Shown: positions 1 through 9,813 of the stretch, in pieces
Layout of the letters: every line of letters starts with the position of its first letter
Numbering within the stretch: position 1 is the first letter of the stretch
DNA from: Clusia tigrina
Taxonomy: Eukaryota > Arthropoda > Insecta > Diptera > Clusiidae
Direction: 5' to 3'
Assembly: GCA_920105625.2 (NCBI GenBank)
Contig: OV050032.1
Location: forward strand, 197,207,791-197,271,790
Length of the DNA stretch: 64,000 nucleotides
Notes under the pieces: generated by a model
Databases searched by the model: none
What the model was told of the DNA's origin: nothing
The model's input: only the letters and a program-made list of their open reading frames with translations
Program-made: the position numbers and the translations under genes

Positions 1-410
1 ACGCGCAGCATATACTTTTTCATTACTTGAGCGCTATCTTAGGAGAACAACCAGCAGTGGCTAATCTGGTAGCGCATATGTGTGAAACCGAGACTAAATG
101 GGAGGCAGTTTGTTCTACAGTATCCAATATGATGATAACTCTGCGGAACACTGAACGCGCCCGAACAGCAGCACGCCTAAGCCAGCGCAGTGCTGAGGAA
201 AACGTTAATAGGGCTAGATCAAGAAGTAGGACTGAAAATGGACAGACCTAAGACTGGCGATTGAGCGGTAACGCTCGTAACGGCCTCTCGACGTATTACC
301 TAAAGGTGAGGTCCCGAGAGAATAATCCGTCCGAACATCGGGGTGAATTTAGTGGGTTGAGGCCCCACACTACAAGGGTTTTTGACTGCTTTACACCTCG
401 TAAAAAAAAA
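1..410 (+). mobile_element. 3' end of R1-like LINE (family D, copy 1), cut by window edge
   Basis: The frame open from about 27 to 251 reads as the C-terminal tail of an R1-type ORF2 (AHMCETETKWEAV, then Arg/Glu-rich). It is followed by a 3' UTR that can be aligned by eye with the 3' UTR of the minus-strand R1-like element at 31245-33185. Shared blocks in the same order are ACGGCCTC.CGACGTA, a TCCCG.GAG block, a CCGT block, and a final TGACTG...CCTCGT followed by an A-rich end (397-411). There is no ATG at the start; the protein continues from outside the window. R1-clade elements encode endonuclease, RT and a C-terminal CCHC; only the extreme end is here. The assignment rests on the shared 3' UTR more than on the short protein. 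Confidence 0.7.
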
Positions 411-441
411 ACCACCTACCTACCTACCTACCTACCTAACT
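411..441. repeat. (CCTA)n microsatellite
   Basis: About five perfect copies of ACCT/CCTA directly follow the A-run ending family D. The same tetramer ends LINE A copies elsewhere in the window, so this may be the tail of an otherwise lost LINE A or part of this insertion. Confidence 0.85.
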
Positions 442-530
442 CTACCAAATCCTATTTGTTGGAAGCTCTCTCAAGGGTTAGCAGCAAGAGTGGGGTCTAA
501 TTTCGTATTTTAGGTGAGCCCAATAACACT

Positions 531-645
531 TCAAATCTGACAATTCAAATCTGTCAATCCAAATCTGATAATTCAAATCTGACAATTCAAATCTGACAAT
601 TCAAATCTGACAATTCAAATCTGACAATTCAAATCTGACAATTCA
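531..645. repeat. 14-bp tandem repeat, about 8 copies
   Basis: Unit TCAAATCTGACAAT repeated head to tail. The second and third units carry substitutions (CTGTCAAT, CTGATAAT); the last five are identical, pointing to recent expansion at the right-hand side. Confidence 0.92.
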
Positions 646-647
646 CA

Positions 648-2100
648 GCTAGCTCTCAATAGTGCATCTATAATGTAGGGAAGAGGGTAGGCCTTATTTC
701 TGCTGGTTAGATTGGGTTAACAACACCCCTCAGATCACAACTGGCATGCTGTGAACCTTGAAAGAATAAGGCACCGAACAAAAGAACCAGAACAAAGAGT
801 AAATAAACTTTCCAAGCCCTCTTTTTGAACTAATTGGAGCCATTCACGCTCAAAAAAACCACTCGGATCTTCCTTCCATTATATTTGGAACTCCTTTCAT
901 ACAATGAACAGATTTTTCGAAGAGCTTCGAATAGTAAATCTAAGAGCGATCGAAATGTTTACTAAGCATATTTACCATGAAACTGGTCGCTACTTAACAG
1001 AAATCTCGGAATATTGTGTAACCCTAATAAAAAGATGCAGAATTATTGAACAGGATTTCAAAAGGACCTCAACTTTCAAAGAAAAATACACGAGCATCAA
1101 ATTCTATGCATATGTTTGTTCTACCAGATCAATTCAGGCCACTAGTGTGCTGGAAAACTATGCAAAGGTGTTGCTACCATTCCGTATCCTATTCACTTAA
1201 ACATCCACCTTCATGGTAATTAGTTATGTTATATCCACCGGCATTCAATAAACAACTTCATAAAGGAAACAAAAATCCGGTATGCCACTGACAATGATTT
1301 ACCTCCAGAGAGAATTCAATTCACAAAGGAATTGAACACTTCCTGCAAAAAGTTGCCACATGTTTAAAAGCAAAAATAAACAAAGTAACTGCACTTAAAC
1401 CAATTAAGGACCTTTTGATATGAATTTTTAGTATTATGGCAGTCAAGTGGAAATGAGTTACATTACAGGAATGAACTGTAAATGTTAAGAGACCAATATC
1501 TAAATTAAGAACATTATCCCAAAATGGAGTAAAATGTACAATCTGTTCAGAATTGTGAATAGCAATTTTGTGAGTAGCGAAAGAACTATACAGAAAAAGG
1601 ATACATTGCCATAATTACTTACGTAATTTTGGATTATAAGGGTAGAAGGAATATAACTCAGTTATAGAATGACCGCAATATGACCACCTACAGAAACGCC
1701 CTTACAATATTGCATTTTAAACTGGCACTTTACTTAATAAATCAATACCACAATTTACTGATAACAGATCCATTGATCTTTGATAACAGATCCAAAGATC
1801 CATTGTTGCAGTACTAAGTGTAAACAGCAAGGACACATCGACCTAAGAGAACACACAAAAGCCCCATATAACACATCAATGATAAGAATGTATCCTGGAA
1901 ATTGTAAGTAATGTTTGGCAAGGCAGACAATTCATTTATCGAGGAATACATTTTTCTGAGTGTAGTTGTCCACACACTCCAACAGTGGTGTGGTGGCTGG
2001 GAAAACAATAATGTACGAGTAACTGATGAATGCACTTTTCCGCTGACTCTTAAGCCATTCTTTTCGCGCTGTTACGGTGCATATCATCGCTCAGTTGTAT
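648..2100. other. Unassigned AT-rich interval
   Basis: No recognisable protein, RNA gene or transposon. A 98-codon ORF at 904-1200 (starts MNRFFEELRIVNL, ends in a stop at 1198-1200) has no motif I recognise and lies in AT-rich DNA; I do not call it a gene. Around 1760-1803 a short direct repeat of GATAACAGATCCA occurs twice, with an internal GATCCA/GATCTT mirror. Confidence 0.5.
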
Positions 2101-2103
2101 GCG

Positions 2104-2400
2104 ATGCTCTTATCGCTCTTATTGCCATTCTTCCATATGATTGCTTGTCTAGTCCTGTTGTGTTTTTGCTCTTTTCGGCTGCCTTCAATGCGAGCCACTG
2201 CTGCTGCCACCGCCACTGTTGCTACAACCAGCACCACTGCTGCTACAACCAGCACCACTGCTGCTACCACCAGGACCACTGCTGCCACCACCACCACTCC
2301 TGCCACCACCACCTCTGCTGCTGCAGGTTATAAGCGTCGTATACAGCAAATTGAATTTGAATATCATTTCATAAGCATTTTCTTCTTTGGAAATATTTGA
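2104..2400 (+). CDS. Weak candidate: small Thr/Ala-rich (mucin-like) ORF with hydrophobic N-terminus
   Basis: An ATG at 2104 opens a 98-codon frame. Residues 1-24 are strongly hydrophobic (MLLSLLLPFFHMIACLVLLC), as in a signal peptide. Residues 30-73 are almost entirely Ala and Thr in short repeats (TSTTAATTSTTAATT), and the tail is basic then hydrophobic. A TCAGTT arthropod initiator-like hexamer lies just upstream, at about 2093. Secreted insect mucins and glue proteins can look like this. The repeat is a CTG/CAC-type low-complexity tract that is also open in other frames, and the region could be a chance ORF over a trinucleotide repeat. A CAG/GTTATAAG string near 2325 could be a splice donor. 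No homologue is recognised. Confidence 0.2.
   Translation: MLLSLLLPFFHMIACLVLLCFCSFRLPSMRATAAATATVATTSTTAATTSTTAATTRTTAATTTTPATTTSAAAGYKRRIQQIEFEYHFISIFFFGNI
2185..2330. repeat. CAC/CTG-rich trinucleotide low-complexity tract
   Basis: Imperfect repeats of GCTACAACCAGCACCACT-like 18-21-mers made of CAC, ACC, GCT and GCC triplets. The tract gives open frames on both strands (Thr/Ala, His/Cys or Gly/Ser-rich) that are by-products of composition. Confidence 0.85.
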
Positions 2401-3365
2401 GTTCCATAAAAAGCAGACTTATGTGTGCACTCGTATATCCTGCTGCTTCTTTGACGCTGCTGATGAAGGTGTCAAAAGTTTTTCTCCGCATATGAAAACT
2501 TCTCTTGTGGCGCTCAAATGCAAGTAGCCAGACTGACACTGGCAGAGTCCATGGCGCTCTCTCCACTGTTGTTGTTCGGATTGTTTTGTTTTCCACTTAT
2601 TTCTATTTATTTTTGCTCCGCTCGGGAAAAATGCACGCCAAACCGTCCTGCATACGGGCTTATCCCGTTCATACTCTGAATGTGCTTGCGCTTAGCTTCG
2701 TTTCGCCTTTTTGCCCATTCGAATGTTGAAATGTGCGTGTGGCGTCTGTGGACGGTTCAAAGATAAAATGCTGCATTTAGAATTTGACAGCGTTGCTATC
2801 ACAATTAATTTGCATAGCGCTGAATGCATTTCGTGTGTGTTTTTCGTAGCATTTTTTTACGAGTAACAAACTAAGTCTCCACCTGTCAGGGCTCTCGGAT
2901 GCACAAGTCTGGCTGTGAAAGGACTTCAAAGCCAATTTGAAAAATTTCAGGTATGTGTGAGAATTTTATGTTCATCACTTGACAGTTGATTTGATACCAA
3001 AGGACTTGAAATTGCTTAAGGAATGATCAATTTTTCAGTTATTGTTCTAGAAAAGCAATAAAGTCAACTATTAGAGAGCAAGGAAGGCGCTTAGGCATGA
3101 GAGTTAAATGCAGAACTTTTCAGATTTTCGCAGACAGCTATCAGTGCAGGCATCCCAACACTAAATATCAGACAGCCAATTACCAATTACTCAGTTATTG
3201 CAACATTTTTCAGGCATTGCTGACAAGAACACATTGGAACTAGTCTCCATCACAGAAAACAATTAATTCAGCTTTAAATTTGTACATAGACAAACCGACA
3301 GCAATTAACACGATAGTCTTTTGTTGCTCATTTTCGCAGAATATTTTTTAGTGTGGATTTTCCAT
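2401..3365. other. Unassigned interval
   Basis: Ordinary AT-rich DNA. Short ORFs on both strands show no recognisable domain, and I see no repeat or transposon terminus. Confidence 0.45.
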
Positions 3366-3674
3366 CAATAGGCGGTTGCATGTGAATTGGTTGCCAGGAC
3401 ACAAAGACAGGGAGGAAAATGAGAAAGCGGATGATAGCCAAAAGATGATTGATTTACCGAAGGAGGTGATCAGCAGCGTACTGATGCCTTAAGCAATGTT
3501 TAATAGAGGTATGGAAGAAGCCAGGTGAGAAAGGCGGTATTGGTATGCTTCATCATAACCGCCTGTAGAAAAGCAAAGTTTGTGGGTCAACACTTTGGCA
3601 TATGGTAAACTACTTCCCTACCAGTACTTCAACGAAAGGTTTGCAGAATTATGATAGGTTTACTAACTACTAAG
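3366..3674 (+). pseudogene. LINE G: RNase H C-terminal fragment and pre-knuckle segment upstream of the array
   Basis: From about 3372 the frame reads LHVNWLPGHKDREENEKAD, matching the RNase H C-terminal motif of LINEs (W.PGH.....N..AD, compare WVPGHIGVEGNEKANSLA in LINE B at about 29600). After stops and frameshifts the frame beginning near 3639 reads CRIMIGLLTTK. This corresponds to the RIITGILSGHC motif that precedes the C-terminal zinc knuckle in LINE B (near 27040). The array that follows is therefore embedded, in the coding orientation, inside a LINE ORF2. The RT region upstream is absent or unrecognisable. Confidence 0.65.
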
Positions 3675-6600
3675 AAAATGAGACTAAATAATAACCAAGG
3701 GTGCAGCAAATGTAAAGAGGTAGGAGATGGGAGCACTTTGGAACACCTCCTGTGCTTCTGTCCATCCATCTCAGGAGTACGTGCAAGTAAAATGAGACTA
3801 AATAATAACGAAGGGTGCAGGAAATGTAAAGAGGTAGGAGAAAGGAACACTTTGGAACACCTCCTGTGCTTTTGTCCATCGATCTCAGGAGTACTTGCAA
3901 GGAAAATGAGACTAAATAATAACCAAGGGTGCAGGAAATATAAAGAGGTAGGAGATGGGAGCACTTTGGAACACCTCCTGTGCTTCTGTCCATCGATCTC
4001 AGGTGTACTTGCAAGGAAAATAAGACTGAATAATAACGAAGGGTGCAGGAACTGTAAAGAGGTAGGAGATGGGAGCACTTTGGAACACCTCCTGTACTTC
4101 TGTCCATCGATCTCAGGAGTACTTGCAAGGAAAATGAGACTAAATAATAACCAAGGGTGCAGGAAATGTAAAGAGGTAGGAGATGGGAGCACTTTGGAAC
4201 ACCTCCTGTACTTCTGTCCATCGATCTCAGGAGTACTTGCAAGGAAAATGAGACTAAATAATAACCAAGGGTGCAGGAAATGTAAAGAGGTAGGAGATGG
4301 GAGCACTTTGGAACACCTCCTGTGCTTCTGTCCATCGATCTCAGGTGTACTTGCAAGGAAAATAAGACTGAATAATAACGAAGGGTGCAGGAACTGTAAA
4401 GAGGTAGGAGATGGGAGCACTTTGGAACACCTCCTGTACTTCTGTCCATCGATCTCAGGAGTACTTGCAAGGAAAATGAGACTAAATAATAACCAAGGGT
4501 GCAGGAAATATAAAGAGGTAGGAGATGGGAGCACTTTGGAACACCTCCTGTGCTTCTGTCCATCGATCTCAGGTGTACTTGCAAGGAAAATAAGACTGAA
4601 TAATAACGAAGGGTGCAGGAACTGTAAAGAGGTAGGAGATGGGAGCACTTTGGAACACCTCCTGTACTTCTGTCCATCGATCTCAGGAGTACTTGCAAGG
4701 AAAATGAGACTAAATAATATCCAAGGGTGCAGGAAATGTAAAGAGGTAGGAGATGGGAGCACTTTGGAACACCTCCTGTACTTCTGTCCATCGATCTCAG
4801 GAGTACTTGCAAGGAAAATGAGACTAAATAATAACCAAGGGTGCAGGAAATATAAAGAGGTAGGAGATGGGAGCACTTTGGAACACCTCCTGTGCTTCTG
4901 TCCATCGATCTCAGGTGTACTTGCAAGGAAAATAAGACTGAATAATAACGAAGGGTGCAGGAACTGTAAAGAGGTAGGAGATGGGAGCACTTTGGAACAC
5001 CTCCTGTGCTTCTGTCCATCGATCTCAGGAGTACTTGCAAGGAAAATGAGACTGAATCATAACGAAGGGTGCAGGAAATGTAAAGAGGTAGGAGATGGGA
5101 GCACTTTGGAACACCTCCTGTACTTCTGTCCATCGATCTCAGGAGTACTTGCAAGGAAAATGAGACTAAATAATAACCAAGGGTGCAGGAAATATAAAGA
5201 GGTAGGAGATGGGAGCACTTTGGAACACCTCCTGTGCTTCTGTCCATCGATCTCAGGTGTACTTGCAAGGAAAATAAGACTGAATAATAACGAAGGGTGC
5301 AGGAACTGTAAAGAGGTAGGAGATGGGAGCACTTTGGAACACCTCCTGTACTTCTGTCCATCGATCTCAGGAGTACTTGCAAGGAAAATGAGACTAAATA
5401 ATAACCAAGGGTGCAGGAAATGTAAAGAGGTAGGAGATGGGAGCACTTTGGAACACCTCCTGTACTTCTGTCCATCGATCTCAGGAGTACTTGCAAGGAA
5501 AATGAGACTAAATAATAACCAAGGGTGCAGGAAATGTAAAGAGGTAGGAGATGGGAGCACTTTGGAACACCTCCTGTGCTTCTGTCCATCGATCTCAGGT
5601 GTACTTGCAAGGAAAATAAGACTGAATAATAACGAAGGGTGCAGGAACTGTAAAGAGGTAGGAGATGGGAGCACTTTGGAACACCTCCTGTGCTTCTGTC
5701 CATCGATCTCAGGAGTACTTGCAAGGAAAATGAGACTGAATAATAACGAAGGGTGCAGGAACTGTAAAGAGGTAGGAGATGGGAGCACTTTGGAACACCT
5801 CCTGTGCTTCTGTCCATCGATCTCAGGAGTACTTGCAAGGAAAATGAGACTAAATAATAACCAAGGGTGCAGGAAATGTAAAGAGGTAGGAGATGGGAGC
5901 ACTTTGGAACACCTCCTGTACTTCTGTCCATCGATCTCAGGAGTACTTGCAAGGAAAATGAGACTAAATAATAACCAAGGGTGCAGGAAATGTAAAGAGG
6001 TAGGAGATGGGAGCACTTTGGAACACCTCCTGTACTTCTGTCCATCGATCTCAGGTGTACTTGCAAGGAAAATAAGACTGAATAATAACGAAGGGTGCAG
6101 GAACTGTAAAGAGGTAGGAGATGGGAGCACTTTGGAACACCTCCTGTACTTCTGTCCATCGATCTCAGGAGTACTTGCAAGGAAAATGAGACTAAATAAT
6201 AACCAAGGGTGCAGGAAATGTAAAGAGGTAGGAGATGGGAGCACTTTGGAACACCTCCTGTACTTCTGTCCATCGATCTCAGGAGTACTTGCAAGGAAAA
6301 TGAGACTAAATAATAACCAAGGGTGCAGGAAATATAAAGAGGTAGGAGATGGGAGCACTTTGGAACACCTCCTGTGCTTCTGTCCATCGATCTCAGGTGT
6401 ACTTGCAAGGAAAATAAGACTGAATAATAACGAAGGGTGCAGGAACTGTAAAGAGGTAGGAGATGGGAGCACTTTGGAACACCTCCTGTACTTCTGTCCA
6501 TCGATCTCAGGAGTACTTGCAAGGAAAATGAGACTAAATAATAACCAAGGGTGCAGAAAATATAAAGAGGTAGGAGATGGGAGCACTTTGGAACACCTCC

Positions 6601-8565
6601 TGTACTTCTGTCCATCGATCTCAGGAGTACTTGCAAGGAAAATGAGACTAAATAATAACCAAGGGTGCAGGAAATATAAAGAGGTAGGAGATGGGAGCAC
6701 TTTGGAACACCTCCTGTACTTCTGTCCATCGATCTCAGGAGTACTTGCAAGGAAAATGAGACTAAATAATAACCAAGGGTGCAGGAAATGTAAAGAGGTA
6801 GGAGATGGGAGCACTTTGGAACACCTCCTGTACTTCTGTCCATCGATCTCAGGAGTACTTGCAAGGAAAATGAGACTAAATAATAACCAAGGGTGCAGGA
6901 AATATAAAGAGGTAGGAGATGGGAGCACTTTGGAACACCTCCTGTACTTCTGTCCATCGATCTCAGGAGTACTTGCAAGGAAAATAAGACTGAATAATAA
7001 CGAAGGGTGCAGGAACTGTAAAGAGGTAGGAGATGGGAGCACTTTGGAACACCTCCTGTACTTCTGTCCATCGATCTCAGGAGTACTTGCAAGGAAAATG
7101 AGACTAAATAATAACCAAGGGTGCAGGAAATATAAAGAGGTAGGAGATGGGAGCACTTTGGAACACCTCCTGTACTTCTGTCCATCGATCTCAGGAGTAC
7201 TTGCAAGGAAAATGAGACTAAATAATAACCAAGGGTGCAGGAAATATAAAGAGGTAGGAGATGGGAGCACTTTGGAACACCTCCTGTACTTCTGTCCATC
7301 GATCTCAGGAGTACTTGCAAGGAAAATGAGACTAAATAATAACCAAGGGTGCAGGAAATGTAAAAAGGTAGGAGATGGGAGCACTTTGCAACACCTCCTG
7401 TGCTTCTGTCCATCGATCTCAGGTGTACTTGCAAGGAAAATAAGACTGAATAATAACGAAGGGTGCAGGAACTGTAAAGAGGTAGGAGATGGGAGCACTT
7501 TGGAACACCTCCTGTGCTTCTGTCCATCGATCTCAGGAGTACTTGCAAGGAAAATGAGACTGAATCATAACGAAGGGTGCAGGAACTGTACAGAGGTAGG
7601 AGATGGGAGCACTTTGGAACACCTCCTGTGCTTCTGTCCATCGATCTCAGGAGTACTTGCAAGGAAAATGAGACTGAATAATAACCAAGGGTGCAGGAAA
7701 TGTAAAGAGGTAGGAGATGGGAGCACTTTGGAACACCTCCTGTACTTCTGTCCATCGATCTCAGGAGTACTTGCAAGGAAAATGAGACTAAATAATAACC
7801 AAGGGTGCAGGAAATATAAAGAGGTAGGAGATGGGAGCACTTTGGAACACCTCCTGTACTTCTGTCCATCGATCTCAGGAGTACTTGCAAGGAAAATGAG
7901 ACTAAATAATAACCAAGGGTGCAGGAAATATAAAGAGGTAGGAGATGGGAGCACTTTGGAACACCTCCTGTACTTCTGTCCATCGATCTCAGGAGTACTT
8001 GCAAGGAAAATGAGACTGAATAATAACGAAGGGTGCAGGAACTGTAAAGAGGTAGGAGATGGGAGCACTTTGGAACACCTCCTGTACTTCTGTCCATCGA
8101 TCTCAGGAGTACTTGCAAGGAAAATGAGACTAAATAATAACCAAGGGTGCAGGAAATATAAAGAGGTAGGAGATGGGAGCACTTTGGAACACCTCCTGTA
8201 CTTCTGTCCATCGATCTCAGGAGTACTTGCAAGGAAAATGAGACTAAATAATAACCAAGGGTGCAGGAAATGTAAAGAGGTAGGAGATGGGAGCACTTTG
8301 GAACACCTCCTGTGCTTCTGTCCATCGATCTCAGGTGTACTTGCAAGGAAAATAAGACTGAATAATAACGAAGGGTGCAGGAACTGTAAAGAGGTAGGAG
8401 ATGGGAGCACTTTGGAACACCTCCTGTGCTTCTGTCCATCGATCTCAGGAGTACTTGCAAGGAAAATGAGACTGAATCATAACGAAGGGTGCAGGAACTG
8501 TACAGAGGTAGGAGATGGGAGCACTTTGGAACACCTCCTGTGCTTTTGTCCATCGATCTCAGGAG
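3675..8565 (+). repeat. 114-bp tandem array, 43 units, each a LINE zinc-knuckle segment
   Basis: The first unit's ATG is at 3678 and the last at 8466, exactly 42 periods of 114 bp, giving 43 units with no visible indel. Each unit encodes 38 residues with C-x2-C-x10-H-x4-C (GCRKC ... LEHLLCFCPS). This is the same spacing as the C-terminal CCHC of LINE C copy 3 near 59860 (CRSC ... HHFSCQC). Because 114 is a multiple of three and the consensus has no stop in three of the six frames, frames of 1661 codons (+) and 1657 codons (-) run through. Unit classes: RKC with Gln; RKY, where the second Cys is lost (13 of 43 units); IRL..NEGCRNC, always after a unit ending TCAGGTGTACT. Units 41-43 repeat units 33-35 in class order. 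Nearly every unit carries a ClaI site (ATCGAT). It is a satellite-like expansion and not evidence of a protein. Confidence 0.95.
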
Positions 8566-8730
8566 CACGTCAAAAACACTTGGAATCTCCCTGGTTTGGA
8601 AGAAAGAGAGCTTATAACTCTGAAAGCATACTATAATACTCACAAAAAAAAGATGCCTTATTCACTGACCTTCACTTCGTCGATCCTTAAATGAACACTA
8701 AACACTGTTAACCTAAACTAAACCTAACAG
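8566..8730 (+). mobile_element. LINE G: post-knuckle C-terminus and 3' tail downstream of the array
   Basis: After the last knuckle the frame continues GARQKHLESPW, then shifts. One frame gives ERELITLKAYYNTHKK and another KKDALFTDLHFVDP followed by a stop, as in LINE C-terminal tails (LK...I..F....LFTD). The 3' UTR ends in CCTAAACTAAACCTAAC at about 8708-8728, resembling the (AACCT)n tails of families C and E. The array is thus flanked by both sides of one LINE, so the expansion is internal to the element. Confidence 0.6.
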
Positions 8731-9620
8731 GTCTATACGTATTCCAGCCACCCTAATCTCTACTAAAATATATCCTTTGGAGCGATTTTCCACTCTGAAC
8801 CCATTTATACTTTATATTTAATGAATATTCAAGACGTAAAGCTCCAAAACCTTTGAGAAAGACAAGTAACATAATGTCCTGCTTCATAGGGATACATAAA
8901 TCCCCATAGAAATGGCACGACTGTTTTTGTGATCAGACATCAGGCATGTCCAGCCTTGATCCCTTGCAGTTGGAGACCGCAGATAATCGACAATTAATAT
9001 TAATTGTATTGAAAATTTTGCTTCTAATTCCTTATTACTTCCAGGAATAACTTGCACAGTCTACGGGTGTGAAACCCCAATCGTTAATTCAAAAACACCC
9101 TGACCCCAATCATATATACAAATCCTTCCTACAGTTAGCAGGAATCTTTTTTCTATATGTCATTTAGGTTGCAGTGAGTATATTTTACTTTCCACAGTCA
9201 TCACCTGAGAAATATTTTTTTCAAAATGTTCCATATCCGATATAGTAACCAGGACTTCGATATAGTAATTGGCTTCGCAACTCTCTGCAGCTGCTTTGAT
9301 AAGGTTATTCTAAAATGATCTCCTTACTAATATGATTTGAAGTCCCCCTTTATGTTCAAAACTTTCTTCTGCGATTCATTTCGCTTTCCTATGAAAGCTA
9401 GAAAGGCAATCCTGGATGTTTGGAACATATTCAAGAGAGTTTTTCAAGACTTGTTGATTACTCTTAATATGAATGTTCCTCTACAATTGGTGAGATGCTA
9501 GTTCTCCATCGTCATTCAATGTGTCCAATGAAGTTCATGTTCAAATTCATCTGATGAATACTCGGAACTACCATGGTGCACTGTGAACGTGGTCTGTATG
9601 ACCCATAATCTTGAGTGAGC
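8731..9620. other. Unassigned interval
   Basis: AT-rich, no recognisable ORF or repeat apart from a short repeat of CGATATAGTA at about 9238 and 9259. Confidence 0.45.
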
Positions 9621-9621
9621 T

Positions 9622-9813
9622 ACGAGTGAATTTGGGCTTATTTTCATTCATACTCTATAAAAACACGGTAAGGCACAACGATACCTGTTCTGACGAACTT
9701 TTTGGTAAGAAGATGGAGCAACTGCTTACCAAAAAAGTTCTTCTATACAGCTATCAGCATCCCCTACCGTGTTTTTATAGAGTATGAATGAAAATAAGCC
9801 CACATTCACTCGT
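9622..9813. repeat. Long fold-back (inverted repeat), arms about 85-90 bp, loop about 16 bp
   Basis: The left arm (9622-9707) and right arm (9724-9813) are reverse complements. The outer 50 bp are nearly perfect, including a central block with TACTCTATAAAAACACGGTA on both arms; the inner parts are more diverged but still pair (CTTTTTTGGTAAG). The loop is about AAGATGGAGCAACTGC. TATAAAA occurs in each arm. No ORF or known transposon terminus is associated. A transcript would form a roughly 190-nt hairpin. Confidence 0.88.

Noticed and set aside
411..441. Telomeric repeat
   Set aside because: CCTA is a tetramer, not the insect TTAGG pentamer, and the micro-insertion at 27954 shows it is a LINE tail.
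904..1200. 98-codon ORF as a gene
   Set aside because: Opens with an ATG but has no motif and lies in AT-rich DNA; I could not support it.
1911..2333. His/Cys-rich ORF over 2185-2330
   Set aside because: Alternative frame of the CAC/CTG tract; composition-driven, no ordered metal-binding spacing.
3675..8565. CRISPR-like array
   Set aside because: There are no repeat/spacer units: the whole 114 bp is repeated with point variants only, and the genome is eukaryotic.
3651..8636. A 1661-residue repeat protein (43 zinc knuckles) as a real gene
   Set aside because: Open frames in three of six frames follow automatically from a stop-free 114-bp unit; a third of the units lose a zinc ligand, and the array lies inside a LINE fragment. 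No promoter or start context supports a gene.
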